From assembly GCA_050290865.1 (NCBI GenBank), contig JBNKIW010000027.1:1-45758 (forward strand): a stretch of 45,758 nucleotides of DNA, in the 5' to 3' direction. A model generated the notes under the pieces. It was not told the DNA's origin and made no database searches. It was given only the letters and a program-made list of their open reading frames with translations. Source of the DNA: JARRLC01 sp050290865. Its GTDB lineage: Bacteria > Pseudomonadota > Alphaproteobacteria > Rhizobiales > Rhodomicrobiaceae. A program made the position numbers and the translations under genes. Every line of letters begins with the position of its first letter. Position 1 is the first letter of the stretch. Positions 8,300 to 15,517 of the stretch are shown in pieces.

Positions 8300-9067
8300 T
8301 CAGCAGGCTGCGCAGCCGCTCTTGCGCACCTTGGCAGCGGCCTTCGAGATAAGCTCCGCCAGATTGTCCGGCGCGCCCGGGATCACCTCGTCACCGATGA
8401 AAAACGCCGGCGTGCCCTGGATCGCCATTGCCGAGCCGAGCTGCAGGTTCTTTTCGATCTGCTGATCGACCTCGGGCGACTTCATGTCGGCCTTGAGCTT
8501 TTCGACATCGAGGCCGACCTCTTTGGCCACCTTGAAGACCTTCTTTTCATCGACCGCACCGGGAGACGTCATCAGAGCACGGTGGAAATCGAAATATTTC
8601 TTCTGCTTCGCCGCGGCAACGGCTGCCTGCGAAGCCACCTTCGATTCGTCGGACAGGATGGGAAATTCGACGAAAACGACACGCAGGTCTTTTTCCTTCT
8701 CCGCCACCTTCAAAATATTCTGGAAGGCGCGTCGGCAATAACCGCAGTTGTAATCGAAGAACTCGACCAGGGTGATTTTGCCCTTGCCGGTGCTAAAGGG
8801 CGTCTCATCTTTATAAAGAGAGCTTAGGACCGTCTTGCGCTGCGCTTCCGCCGCCACTTCCTGGCGCTTGTTCAGCTCGTTGATGGCTTCGCGCACGATT
8901 TCCGGGTTCTTGAGGAGATAATCCTTCATGATGTTTTGGATCGCCTCGGTCTGCTTGGCGTCGAAGGGCTTCGTGTCCTCTGCCTTCGAAGGAGCGGCAG
9001 CCATGAGGCCCACCCCCGCCAAGCTCGCACATAGCGCCGTCACTCCCAGCATGCGTCTGAAATTCAT
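8300..9067 (-). CDS. DsbA-family thiol oxidoreductase (ScsC-like)
   Basis: A periplasmic thioredoxin-fold protein of 255 residues. After a signal peptide (MLGVTALCASLAGVGLMAAAPSKA) comes a charged helical N-terminal part at about 30-90, as in ScsC-like proteins. The active site is FDYNCGYCRRA with cysteines 108 and 111, and the cis-proline loop is QGTPAFFIG. The residues between the cysteines (GY) differ from E. coli DsbA (PH), so it could be an oxidase or an isomerase/reductase. It ends SGCAAC, giving two extra C-terminal cysteines. The start ATG 9067 has GGAG seven bases upstream. It follows the M48 protease gene by 38 bases. Confidence 0.88.
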   Translation of the reverse strand: MNFRRMLGVTALCASLAGVGLMAAAPSKAEDTKPFDAKQTEAIQNIMKDYLLKNPEIVREAINELNKRQEVAAEAQRKTVLSSLYKDETPFSTGKGKITLVEFFDYNCGYCRRAFQNILKVAEKEKDLRVVFVEFPILSDESKVASQAAVAAAKQKKYFDFHRALMTSPGAVDEKKVFKVAKEVGLDVEKLKADMKSPEVDQQIEKNLQLGSAMAIQGTPAFFIGDEVIPGAPDNLAELISKAAAKVRKSGCAAC

Positions 9068-9105
9068 TTCAAAACTCCAATTCGGTTTTTCCGCCGGCAC
9101 TTGCC

Positions 9106-10575
9106 TTACTTCTTGGCGTCGGCCTTCATCTTCTTGTAGATGGCGACGTCGTTGATGATATCGTTCGCTCGCATCCAGTTCGGCGATCCTTCCGGGAACG
9201 CCCTTATCGCCCGTTCCGCATGAATCTTGGCGTAATTGGCGTTGCCTTCGTAGAAGAAGGACCTGGCCGACGCCAGCTCAGCTTCCGGCTTGCGATTCAG
9301 GCGGCTATATACAATCGCGAGTTGCCGGTAGCCAATCACAGATTGTTTTTCTTTCACCAGGGCCTTTTGCAAATGCCGCTGAGCGTCCCTGAGGAGCGAC
9401 CGATCGCCGCTGGCAACCATCGCCTGTCCCAGCATGACGCGCATAAGCCCGGCCTCCGGCGCCAGAGACACCGCCTTGCGCAGCGGGGCGATGGCCGCCG
9501 CGGGCTTTCCGCTTTCGAGCAGAAACTGGCCCTTGATTTCATAGAAATAGGGATTGTCGGGCTGATCGGCGATCAGGGCATCGAGATCCGGCCCCGCCGA
9601 GCGGATACCGCCGACGAAATAGCGCGCGACCGCACGGGCATAGCGCGCAGGCATCGACCGGTTCTTCTCGGGGTAGGTCCGGAAGACGAGCCGCGGATTG
9701 GTCCTGTTGGTAAAGGCCAGGAGCTTCGCTTTGACCATATCATGGCGAAACTGAAGCCGCGGCGGATCCTTCTCGTTGAAATAGGGGCTGCTCTCGGCGA
9801 GGCTGCGCAGATCGGCGATACGGGATTGCGGCAGCGGATGCGTCTGCAGGTAGGGATCGACGAATTGCAGCGTGCCGAGCGACTGGTCGCCGAGCTGGCG
9901 GAAGGTCTCAAGCATCCCGGCGGGCGACTGCCGCGTCCGGGTCAGGAACGACACCGCCGCACGGTCGGCCGCCGATTCCTGGCCGCGCGCATAGGAGAGC
10001 ATCGAGCGCTGCAACACCGAGCCACCGGCGTAGAGCCCCGCGGCACCGCCCTGGCTGATCTCGTTGCTTCCCGCCACCGCTCCGCCGACCATGGCGCCGA
10101 TGGACAGGATGTTCAGGATCAGGGCGGCCGACTGCATGCGTGCCGCTTGACGGTAGCGCTGCGCCACATGGGCGCCGGAAATATGCCCGGTCTCATGGGC
10201 GATGACACCGATCAGCTGATTCGGTGTATCGGTCTTGAGGATGGCGCCGGTGTGAATGAACATGTTCTGCCCGTCGATGACGAAGGCGTTGAACGAGCGG
10301 TCATTGACGATGTGGATCTGGATGCCATGCGAACCGAGACCGGCGACGCGGAAGATCGGCGTCGCGTAGTCGGCAATGAGGGCCTCGATCTCGCTGTCGC
10401 GGATGAGGCTGACCGCGTAGGCCGCGCCCGCCTGCGCGCACAGCATGGCCGAGGCGATGCCCAGGCAGAGGAGGCTGCGCAGCGTTCGCTGCAGGCGTCG
10501 CCTGAGCGTTACCGCCTCAGGAAAGGAAGACTGTTTGGGGGGCTGGGTTCTGGAAAACGGTCTTGTCATCGCCAT
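9106..10575 (-). CDS. M48-family zinc metalloprotease with TPR C-terminus (BepA-like)
   Basis: A 489-residue exported protease. A hydrophobic segment at about 33-54 (LCLGIASAMLCAQAGAAYA) follows a basic N-terminus, like a long signal sequence. The peptidase domain contains HETGH at 127-131, an HExxH zinc site, with a downstream ESAADRAAV segment that supplies the third ligand. The C-terminal third (about 330-480) is made of helical repeats resembling TPRs. This layout matches BepA/YfgC, which degrades or assembles outer-membrane proteins; that role is inferred. A second in-frame ATG lies two codons in. Transcription probably continues into the DsbA-like gene. Confidence 0.9.
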   Translation of the reverse strand: MAMTRPFSRTQPPKQSSFPEAVTLRRRLQRTLRSLLCLGIASAMLCAQAGAAYAVSLIRDSEIEALIADYATPIFRVAGLGSHGIQIHIVNDRSFNAFVIDGQNMFIHTGAILKTDTPNQLIGVIAHETGHISGAHVAQRYRQAARMQSAALILNILSIGAMVGGAVAGSNEISQGGAAGLYAGGSVLQRSMLSYARGQESAADRAAVSFLTRTRQSPAGMLETFRQLGDQSLGTLQFVDPYLQTHPLPQSRIADLRSLAESSPYFNEKDPPRLQFRHDMVKAKLLAFTNRTNPRLVFRTYPEKNRSMPARYARAVARYFVGGIRSAGPDLDALIADQPDNPYFYEIKGQFLLESGKPAAAIAPLRKAVSLAPEAGLMRVMLGQAMVASGDRSLLRDAQRHLQKALVKEKQSVIGYRQLAIVYSRLNRKPEAELASARSFFYEGNANYAKIHAERAIRAFPEGSPNWMRANDIINDVAIYKKMKADAKK

Positions 10576-10948
10576 CGGATATTAAGCGTCGTCCGCTAAA
10601 CTGTTTGCAGAATTGTACTTGGTGTCTGGTACGGGAGCCGCGGCTCGTCCCGGCCACCACTCACGGCAGCCTCGTCAATGGGAACTGTCCGGTCAGTGCC
10701 ACTCTTCAAGAGCCTGCAGCTCCTTGTTGTGCCTGTCGAATCCTGAACTCGCGATAAATGTGCCCATGGGCATGAGGCGAATTTCAGTTTTTGGAACAGT
10801 AGAGTGGCCGGAACGCACGGTCAACAGGAGTACGCCCCGCGAACACAGACTTGTCACCGCCGCCCGGCATCATCAAGCTGGACCAATAGGGCGGAAGCGT
10901 GGCACCTGGGACGCATGGGCAGCACGGACAGCGTGGAGGGAGGTTCCA
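10576..10948. other. Intergenic region between the M48 protease and the aminotransferase
   Basis: These 373 bases separate divergent genes. The plus-strand frame of the aminotransferase stays open through most of it, but that translation is Arg/Pro-rich with no domain and no good start, so I treat it as non-coding. A strong Shine-Dalgarno GGAGGGAGG (10935-10943) precedes the aminotransferase ATG. No other signal is clear. Confidence 0.5.
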
Positions 10949-12130
10949 ATGAAGGACAGCGGCAACCCCGGTCTCGCGGACAGCGCGCGGCCAAATCCGG
11001 CACGCCGCGGCTCGATTTCACCCTTCGTGGTGATGGATATCATGCGCGCGGCCAATGAGCGCCAGGTGCATGGCGAGAACGTCATTCATATGGAGGTGGG
11101 CCAGCCCGGCACCCCCGCCCCGCGCGCGGCCCGCGAGGCGGCAAAGGCCGCCATCGACACGGATGTCCTCGGCTACACGGACGCGCTTGGCAATTTCCCC
11201 TTGCGCGAGCGCATCGCCCGCCACTACCGCGAGACCTACGGCGTCGCCGTCGGGCCGGAACGCATCGTCATCACCACGGGATCGTCAGCGGGGTTCGTGC
11301 TGGCGTTCCTGGCGCTGTTCGACACCGGCGCGCGCATTCTCCTGCCCGAGCCGGGATATCCCTGCTACCGCAACATCGTGCGCGTTCTCGGCATGGAGCC
11401 GGTCCCGCTGACGGTGAACCACGCCGTGCGCTGGATGCCCGCGCCGCCGCTCCTCTCTTCCGCCGCGCGCGCAGACGGCCTGCTGTTCGCCAGTCCCGCC
11501 AATCCGACCGGCACCATGCTGGACAGCACGGGCCTGGCCGAGGTCTGCGCTTGGTGCCGTGCACAGGGCGTGGTGCTGATATCGGACGAGATCTATCACG
11601 GCCTCTCCTATGACGCACCGGCGCAGACCGCGCTCACCTATGACGACGGCGCCATCGTCATCAACAGTTTCTCGAAATACTACTCGATGACCGGCTGGCG
11701 CATCGGGTGGATGGTCGTGCCCGCCCATCTCATCCGCACCGTGGAACGCCTGGCACAAAATCTGTACATCTCGCCCGCGGCGATCTCACAAATCGCGGCT
11801 CTCGCGGCGTTCGACGCCCTGGAGGAACTGGAGGCGAACAAGACCGTCTACGCCACCAACCGCGAATTTCTGCTGAGCGAGCTGCCCTCCGCCGGTTTTC
11901 ACGCCTTCGCCCCCGCCGACGGCGCGTTCTACCTTTATTCGGATATCTCGCATCTGACCGGCGATTCGGAAGGCTTCGTGCGCAGGATGCTGGCCGAAAC
12001 CGGCGTGGCGGCGACGCCGGGCAACGATTTCGACACGGCACTCGGCGCGCAGTTCGTCCGTTTTTCCTATTCCGGAGCGACCGCAGCCATGGAAGAGGCC
12101 GTCCGGCGCCTGCGCGACTGGCGGAAATGA
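10949..12130 (+). CDS. Pyridoxal-phosphate aminotransferase, class I/II
   Basis: A fold-type I aminotransferase of 393 residues. Visible PLP features are GSSAGF near 111 (phosphate loop), ANPTGT with N185, SDEIYHGL with D213 and Y216, and the Schiff-base lysine K243 in NSFSKYYSMTGWRIGW. The C-terminal RFSY arginine should bind the substrate carboxylate. The subfamily is aspartate-aminotransferase-like (Ib-gamma type), but the amino acid used cannot be read from the sequence. Start 10949 is fixed by GGAGGGAGG six bases upstream. The stop codon overlaps the GNAT start as ATGA, suggesting translational coupling. Confidence 0.92.
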   Translation: MKDSGNPGLADSARPNPARRGSISPFVVMDIMRAANERQVHGENVIHMEVGQPGTPAPRAAREAAKAAIDTDVLGYTDALGNFPLRERIARHYRETYGVAVGPERIVITTGSSAGFVLAFLALFDTGARILLPEPGYPCYRNIVRVLGMEPVPLTVNHAVRWMPAPPLLSSAARADGLLFASPANPTGTMLDSTGLAEVCAWCRAQGVVLISDEIYHGLSYDAPAQTALTYDDGAIVINSFSKYYSMTGWRIGWMVVPAHLIRTVERLAQNLYISPAAISQIAALAAFDALEELEANKTVYATNREFLLSELPSAGFHAFAPADGAFYLYSDISHLTGDSEGFVRRMLAETGVAATPGNDFDTALGAQFVRFSYSGATAAMEEAVRRLRDWRK

Positions 12131-12708
12131 GCGGGGCGAACGGGCATGGCAACGCCTTGGCCTCCCCCTCAGGCCCTCCCCTGCTGCGCGATGCCACCCC
12201 GGCCGATCTGCCCGCCATCACCGCGATTTACACGCACCACGTGCTTTTCAGCACGGCGACCTTCGAGGAAATCCCGCCGCCGCTCGCCGAAATGACCGCG
12301 CGGTTCGACGCCATCGCGGCTCAGTCCCTGCCCTATCTCGTCGCCGAAGTGGATGGCGCGGTCGCGGGCTATGCCTACGCCTCCCTCTACCGGACCCGCT
12401 CGGCCTACCGCTACACGCTGGAGGACTCGATCTATATCGGTCACGGGATGCACCGGCGAGGCCTGGGGCGGGCCCTGCTCGCCGCGCTTCTGGCCCGCTC
12501 CGAAGCCCTCGGCTACCGCCAGATGATCGCCGTCATCGGTGACAGCACCCAGGCCGCATCCATCGGCCTGCACCACGCCCTCGGCTTCACGCATGCGGGT
12601 GTATACAGATCCGTCGGCCTCAAATTCGGCCGCTGGCTGGATACCGTCTTGATGCAGCGCAGCATGGGCGAGGGCGACCGGACGGCGCCACCAACCACTT
12701 CCGCATGA
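12127..12708 (+). CDS. GNAT N-acetyltransferase, phosphinothricin acetyltransferase-like
   Basis: About 193 residues. The order LRDATPADLPAITAIYTHHV, FEEIPPP, VAGYAYAS, YRYTLEDSIYI, HRRGLGRALLAALL (acetyl-CoA pyrophosphate loop), GDSTQAASIGLHHALGF and GRWLDTVLMQ matches the PAT/MddA/YncA branch of GNAT enzymes. Members acetylate phosphinothricin, methionine sulfoximine or methionine sulfone; the natural substrate here is unknown. Start 12127 overlaps the aminotransferase stop (ATGA), so the two proteins are probably made together and may act on related amino acids. The last ten residues are a low-complexity tail. Confidence 0.9.
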   Translation: MSGANGHGNALASPSGPPLLRDATPADLPAITAIYTHHVLFSTATFEEIPPPLAEMTARFDAIAAQSLPYLVAEVDGAVAGYAYASLYRTRSAYRYTLEDSIYIGHGMHRRGLGRALLAALLARSEALGYRQMIAVIGDSTQAASIGLHHALGFTHAGVYRSVGLKFGRWLDTVLMQRSMGEGDRTAPPTTSA

Positions 12709-12834
12709 TTTATCTTTTCTTTACAATAGCTTACCAATGCACTCGCGTGCCTTGACAGTTGCGGCGGCGCTCACTAATGTGCGGGCGACTTTCGCGCGCG
12801 GGCTCACGCCCGATTTCTCCTCTCGAGGTTCGCT

Positions 12835-13185
12835 ATGCAGTCGGCAACAGGCGGGGGCCGGGACGAGCCTGATTTCGAGGAAATCAAGGATCGGCTGGAC
12901 GAACTCGACGGCAAGCTCGATCGTGTACGCGAACGGGAAACGCCGCCGGATCAGGCGGCGGGCGAACGCGGACGGGCCATGGGGATGGCTTTCCGGATGG
13001 CGACGGAGCTGGTGGCGGGCGTGTTCGTAGGCGGGCTGATCGGCTGGGCGCTCGACAACTGGCTGGGAACCAAGCCGTTTCTGCTCATCCTCTTCCTGCT
13101 GCTGGGGATTGCGGCGGGGCTGCTCAATACGATAAGGGCAGCGCAGGAGATGCAGAAGCGGCACATAGACACGATGGATGGGTGA
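12835..13185 (+). CDS. atpI: ATP synthase-associated protein AtpI
   Basis: A 116-residue membrane protein. The charged N-terminal half (DFEEIKDRLDELDGKLDRV) looks like a short coiled coil. Two membrane segments follow: MATELVAGVFVGGLIGWALDNW at about 55-76 and FLLILFLLLGIAAGLL at about 82-97. This is the usual AtpI layout; in other bacteria it helps assemble the c-ring. It is the first gene of the F0 operon and ends 3 bases before atpB. Confidence 0.9.
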   Translation: MQSATGGGRDEPDFEEIKDRLDELDGKLDRVRERETPPDQAAGERGRAMGMAFRMATELVAGVFVGGLIGWALDNWLGTKPFLLILFLLLGIAAGLLNTIRAAQEMQKRHIDTMDG

Positions 13186-13188
13186 CAG

Positions 13189-14034
13189 GTGGCAGGATTG
13201 TGGATCGCGGCGGCCCAAGCCGCTGAAAAAGCACACGGTGCAGCCGGCGGCCATGGGCATGGTTCGGGCATGACCATCGACCCGATGCATCAGTTCCAGA
13301 TCGTGTCCGCGTGGGAATTCCTGGGCATCACGCCCAAATGCACCCTCGGCACGGCCGAATGCCTCAACGCCTTCACCTTCACCAATTCCGCCCTGTTCAT
13401 GATGATCGCGGTGCTGCTGGTGAGCGGCTTCATGATTTACAGCGCCCGCGCCCGCGCTCTGGTGCCGGACCGGCTGCAGTCGGTTTCCGAACTGGCCTAC
13501 GAGTTCGTCGCCAAGATGGTGCGCGACAACACCGGCAAGGCGGGGATGCAGTTCTTCCCCTTCGTCTTCTCGATCTTCATCTTCATCCTCGCCCTGAACA
13601 TGATGGGCATGGTGCCCTACGCCTTCACCCCGACGAGCCACATCATCATCACCTTCTCGCTGGCGCTGCTGGTGTTCTTCACCGTGACCATCGTCGGCTT
13701 CATCAAGAACGGCGTCGGCTTCCTCAAACTGTTCGTGCCGTCCGGCGCGCCGCTCGTGCTTCTGCCGCTGCTCGTGGTCATCGAGTCGATTTCCTACCTC
13801 ATCCGCCCGATCAGCCTCTCCGTCCGTCTGTTCGCCAACATGATGGCCGGGCACATGATGCTGAAGACCTTCGCCTATTTCGTGATCGGGCTCGGCATAG
13901 CTGGCGGTTTCGCGCCACTGCTGTTCATGGTCGCCTTCACCGCCCTCGAAATCCTGGTGGCCTTCCTGCAGGCCTTCGTCTTCGCGGTCCTGACCTGTAT
14001 CTATCTCAACGATGCCTTGCACATGCATCACTGA
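13189..14034 (+). CDS. atpB: ATP synthase F0 subunit a
   Basis: Forms the proton half-channels beside the c-ring. It has 281 residues, a GTG start and a His-rich N-terminal stretch (HGAAGGHGHGSG). Membrane segments include ALFMMIAVLLVSGFMI and FPFVFSIFIFILALNMMGMVPYAF. The essential arginine lies in SLSVRLFANMMAGH near residue 215. The protein ends in FLQAFVFAVLTCIYLNDALHMHH, the normal subunit a terminus. It is followed 43 bases later by atpE. Confidence 0.97.
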   Translation: MAGLWIAAAQAAEKAHGAAGGHGHGSGMTIDPMHQFQIVSAWEFLGITPKCTLGTAECLNAFTFTNSALFMMIAVLLVSGFMIYSARARALVPDRLQSVSELAYEFVAKMVRDNTGKAGMQFFPFVFSIFIFILALNMMGMVPYAFTPTSHIIITFSLALLVFFTVTIVGFIKNGVGFLKLFVPSGAPLVLLPLLVVIESISYLIRPISLSVRLFANMMAGHMMLKTFAYFVIGLGIAGGFAPLLFMVAFTALEILVAFLQAFVFAVLTCIYLNDALHMHH

Positions 14035-14077
14035 TTTCACCGTCAACAGCCATCCAACCTTTAAGGAGCATTCGAAA

Positions 14078-14305
14078 ATGGACGCAGCAGCAGCAAAGCT
14101 CATCGGAGCAGGTATCGCCGCCACCGCCCTGATCGGCGCCGGTCTCGGCATCGGTAACATCTTCGGCAACTATCTCGCGGGTGCCCTGCGCAACCCCTCC
14201 GCCGCACCTGGCCAGTTCCCGAACCTGCTTCTCGGCTTCGCCCTTGCCGAAGCGACCGGCCTGTTCGGCCTCATCGTGGCGCTGATCATCCTCTTCGTGT
14301 TCTGA
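14078..14305 (+). CDS. atpE: ATP synthase F0 subunit c
   Basis: The 75-residue proteolipid that forms the rotor ring. Helix 1 is ATALIGAGLGIGNIFGNYLAG, the polar loop has ALRNPS, and helix 2 carries the ion-binding glutamate E58 in GFALAEATGLFGL. Nothing suggests sodium specificity. ATG 14078 is chosen because AAGGAG lies about 9 bases upstream and the family starts with MDxxAAKLIGAG; the frame is open further upstream within the end of atpB, but that extension is not family-like. Confidence 0.97.
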   Translation: MDAAAAKLIGAGIAATALIGAGLGIGNIFGNYLAGALRNPSAAPGQFPNLLLGFALAEATGLFGLIVALIILFVF

Positions 14306-14378
14306 GCATAGACGGTACCGGCGCCGCGTCTCATCCGGGTCCGCGGCCCCCTCTATGCCTGGCTCCAGCGAGGACGAC

Positions 14379-14864
14379 ATGCCTCAGTTAGACTTCCACA
14401 CCTTTGCGCCGCAGATCGTCTGGCTGGCGATTTCGTTTCTCCTGCTCTTGCTGATCATGTCGCGCGTCGCGCTGCCGCGAGTCGGGGCGATTCTCGAAGA
14501 GCGCGGCAACCGCATCATGGGCGATCTCACCGAGGCGACGCGGCTTCGTGACGAGACGGCGAAGGCGCTCGCCAGCTATCAGCAAGCCCTCGCGGATGCC
14601 AAGCAGCGCGCGCAAGGCATCGCCGCGCAGGTCCGTCAGGAGACCTCCGACGACATCGCACGGCAACGGGCCGCCATCGACCAGCAACTGGCCGCCAAAA
14701 GCGCCGACGCCGAGCGCCGCATCACGGTGCTTAAAGATGAGGCACTTACCCATGTTGGTGAGATCGCCGGCGATACGGCACAAGCTGTAGTTGCCCATCT
14801 CCTCGGCAAATCAACTGCTAGTGCCGAATTGCAAGCCGCTGTTAACGAAGTGCTTGGAAAGTGA
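14379..14864 (+). CDS. ATP synthase F0 subunit b'
   Basis: One of two peripheral-stalk b-type subunits. The 161-residue product has a membrane helix at about 10-30 (FAPQIVWLAISFLLLLLIMS) and then a long charged coiled coil. The start PQLDFHTFAPQIVWL is typical of alphaproteobacterial b' (often named AtpG or AtpF2). ATG 14379 has GAGGA just upstream; an earlier in-frame ATG at 14355 lacks a Shine-Dalgarno sequence. GC content falls near its 3' end and stays low through atpF. Confidence 0.93.
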   Translation: MPQLDFHTFAPQIVWLAISFLLLLLIMSRVALPRVGAILEERGNRIMGDLTEATRLRDETAKALASYQQALADAKQRAQGIAAQVRQETSDDIARQRAAIDQQLAAKSADAERRITVLKDEALTHVGEIAGDTAQAVVAHLLGKSTASAELQAAVNEVLGK

Positions 14865-14876
14865 CGAAGGTGTGAT

Positions 14877-15362
14877 ATGTTGGCTACTCCCGAACTTTGG
14901 GTATTGGTGTCGTTCGCACTCTTTGTGGCGCTTTTGGTGTATTACAAAATACCGACAAAAATCGTGAAAGCCCTGGATGATCGTGCCGATCGGATCCGTT
15001 CCGAATTGGCAGAGGCGCGCCGCCTTCGTGACGAAGCCGAAGCTATCCTCACCGATTACCAGCGCAGGCGCACCGAAGCCGAGAGAGAAGCCGAAGACAT
15101 CGTCGCAACAGCACGGAAAGAGGCACAATTCTACGCCGAGGAGCAGCGCAAGGCTCTTGCCGAGACGCTTGCCAGGCGTGTGAAACTTGCCGAGGAAAAA
15201 ATAACCCGTGCCGAGGAACAGGCTATTCAGGACATTCGTTCCCGGTCTGTAGACGTCGCCATCGCGGCGGCGGAAACCCTCATTGCGAACAAGCTCAAAG
15301 GCAAATCGGCGGAAAGCTTGGTCGAAAAAAGCGTAAGAGAAATAGGTACCAAGTTGAATTAA
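14877..15362 (+). CDS. atpF: ATP synthase F0 subunit b
   Basis: The second peripheral-stalk subunit, 161 residues. A membrane helix at about 5-23 (PELWVLVSFALFVALLVYY) is followed by a charged coiled coil (RIRSELAEARRLRDEAEAIL onwards) that reaches F1. It starts 12 bases after the b' gene, with GAAGG upstream, and ends the operon before a strong terminator. Hand-counted GC over 14881-15360 is 261/480, about 54%, clearly below the neighbouring genes. The F1 genes are not here, as expected in alphaproteobacteria, where F0 and F1 operons are usually separate. Confidence 0.95.
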   Translation: MLATPELWVLVSFALFVALLVYYKIPTKIVKALDDRADRIRSELAEARRLRDEAEAILTDYQRRRTEAEREAEDIVATARKEAQFYAEEQRKALAETLARRVKLAEEKITRAEEQAIQDIRSRSVDVAIAAAETLIANKLKGKSAESLVEKSVREIGTKLN

Positions 15363-15402
15363 ACTGAGGCTACTGGCCCAGGTCTCTTGGGAGGGAGAAT
15401 TT

Positions 15403-15436
15403 AACCGGGTCCCGATGACCCGGTTTTCTTTTTTTC
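15403..15436 (+). terminator. Strong rho-independent terminator of the F0 operon
   Basis: AACCGGGTC (15403-15411) pairs perfectly with GACCCGGTT (15417-15425) around a five-base loop, followed by a T-rich run (TTCTTTTTTTC). It lies about 40 bases after the atpF stop. Confidence 0.93.
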
Positions 15437-15517
15437 GGACCGGCCCCATCCGCGGCACGGGCACCACGCTTTCCCTTCCCGCCCGTACAGTTCTCGGTCG
15501 CTCGGGTGTCTCCCGCT

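Noticed and set aside
10613..10948. 112-codon N-terminal extension of the aminotransferase
   Set aside because: The extension has no family match, and a strong Shine-Dalgarno sequence marks the ATG at 10949.
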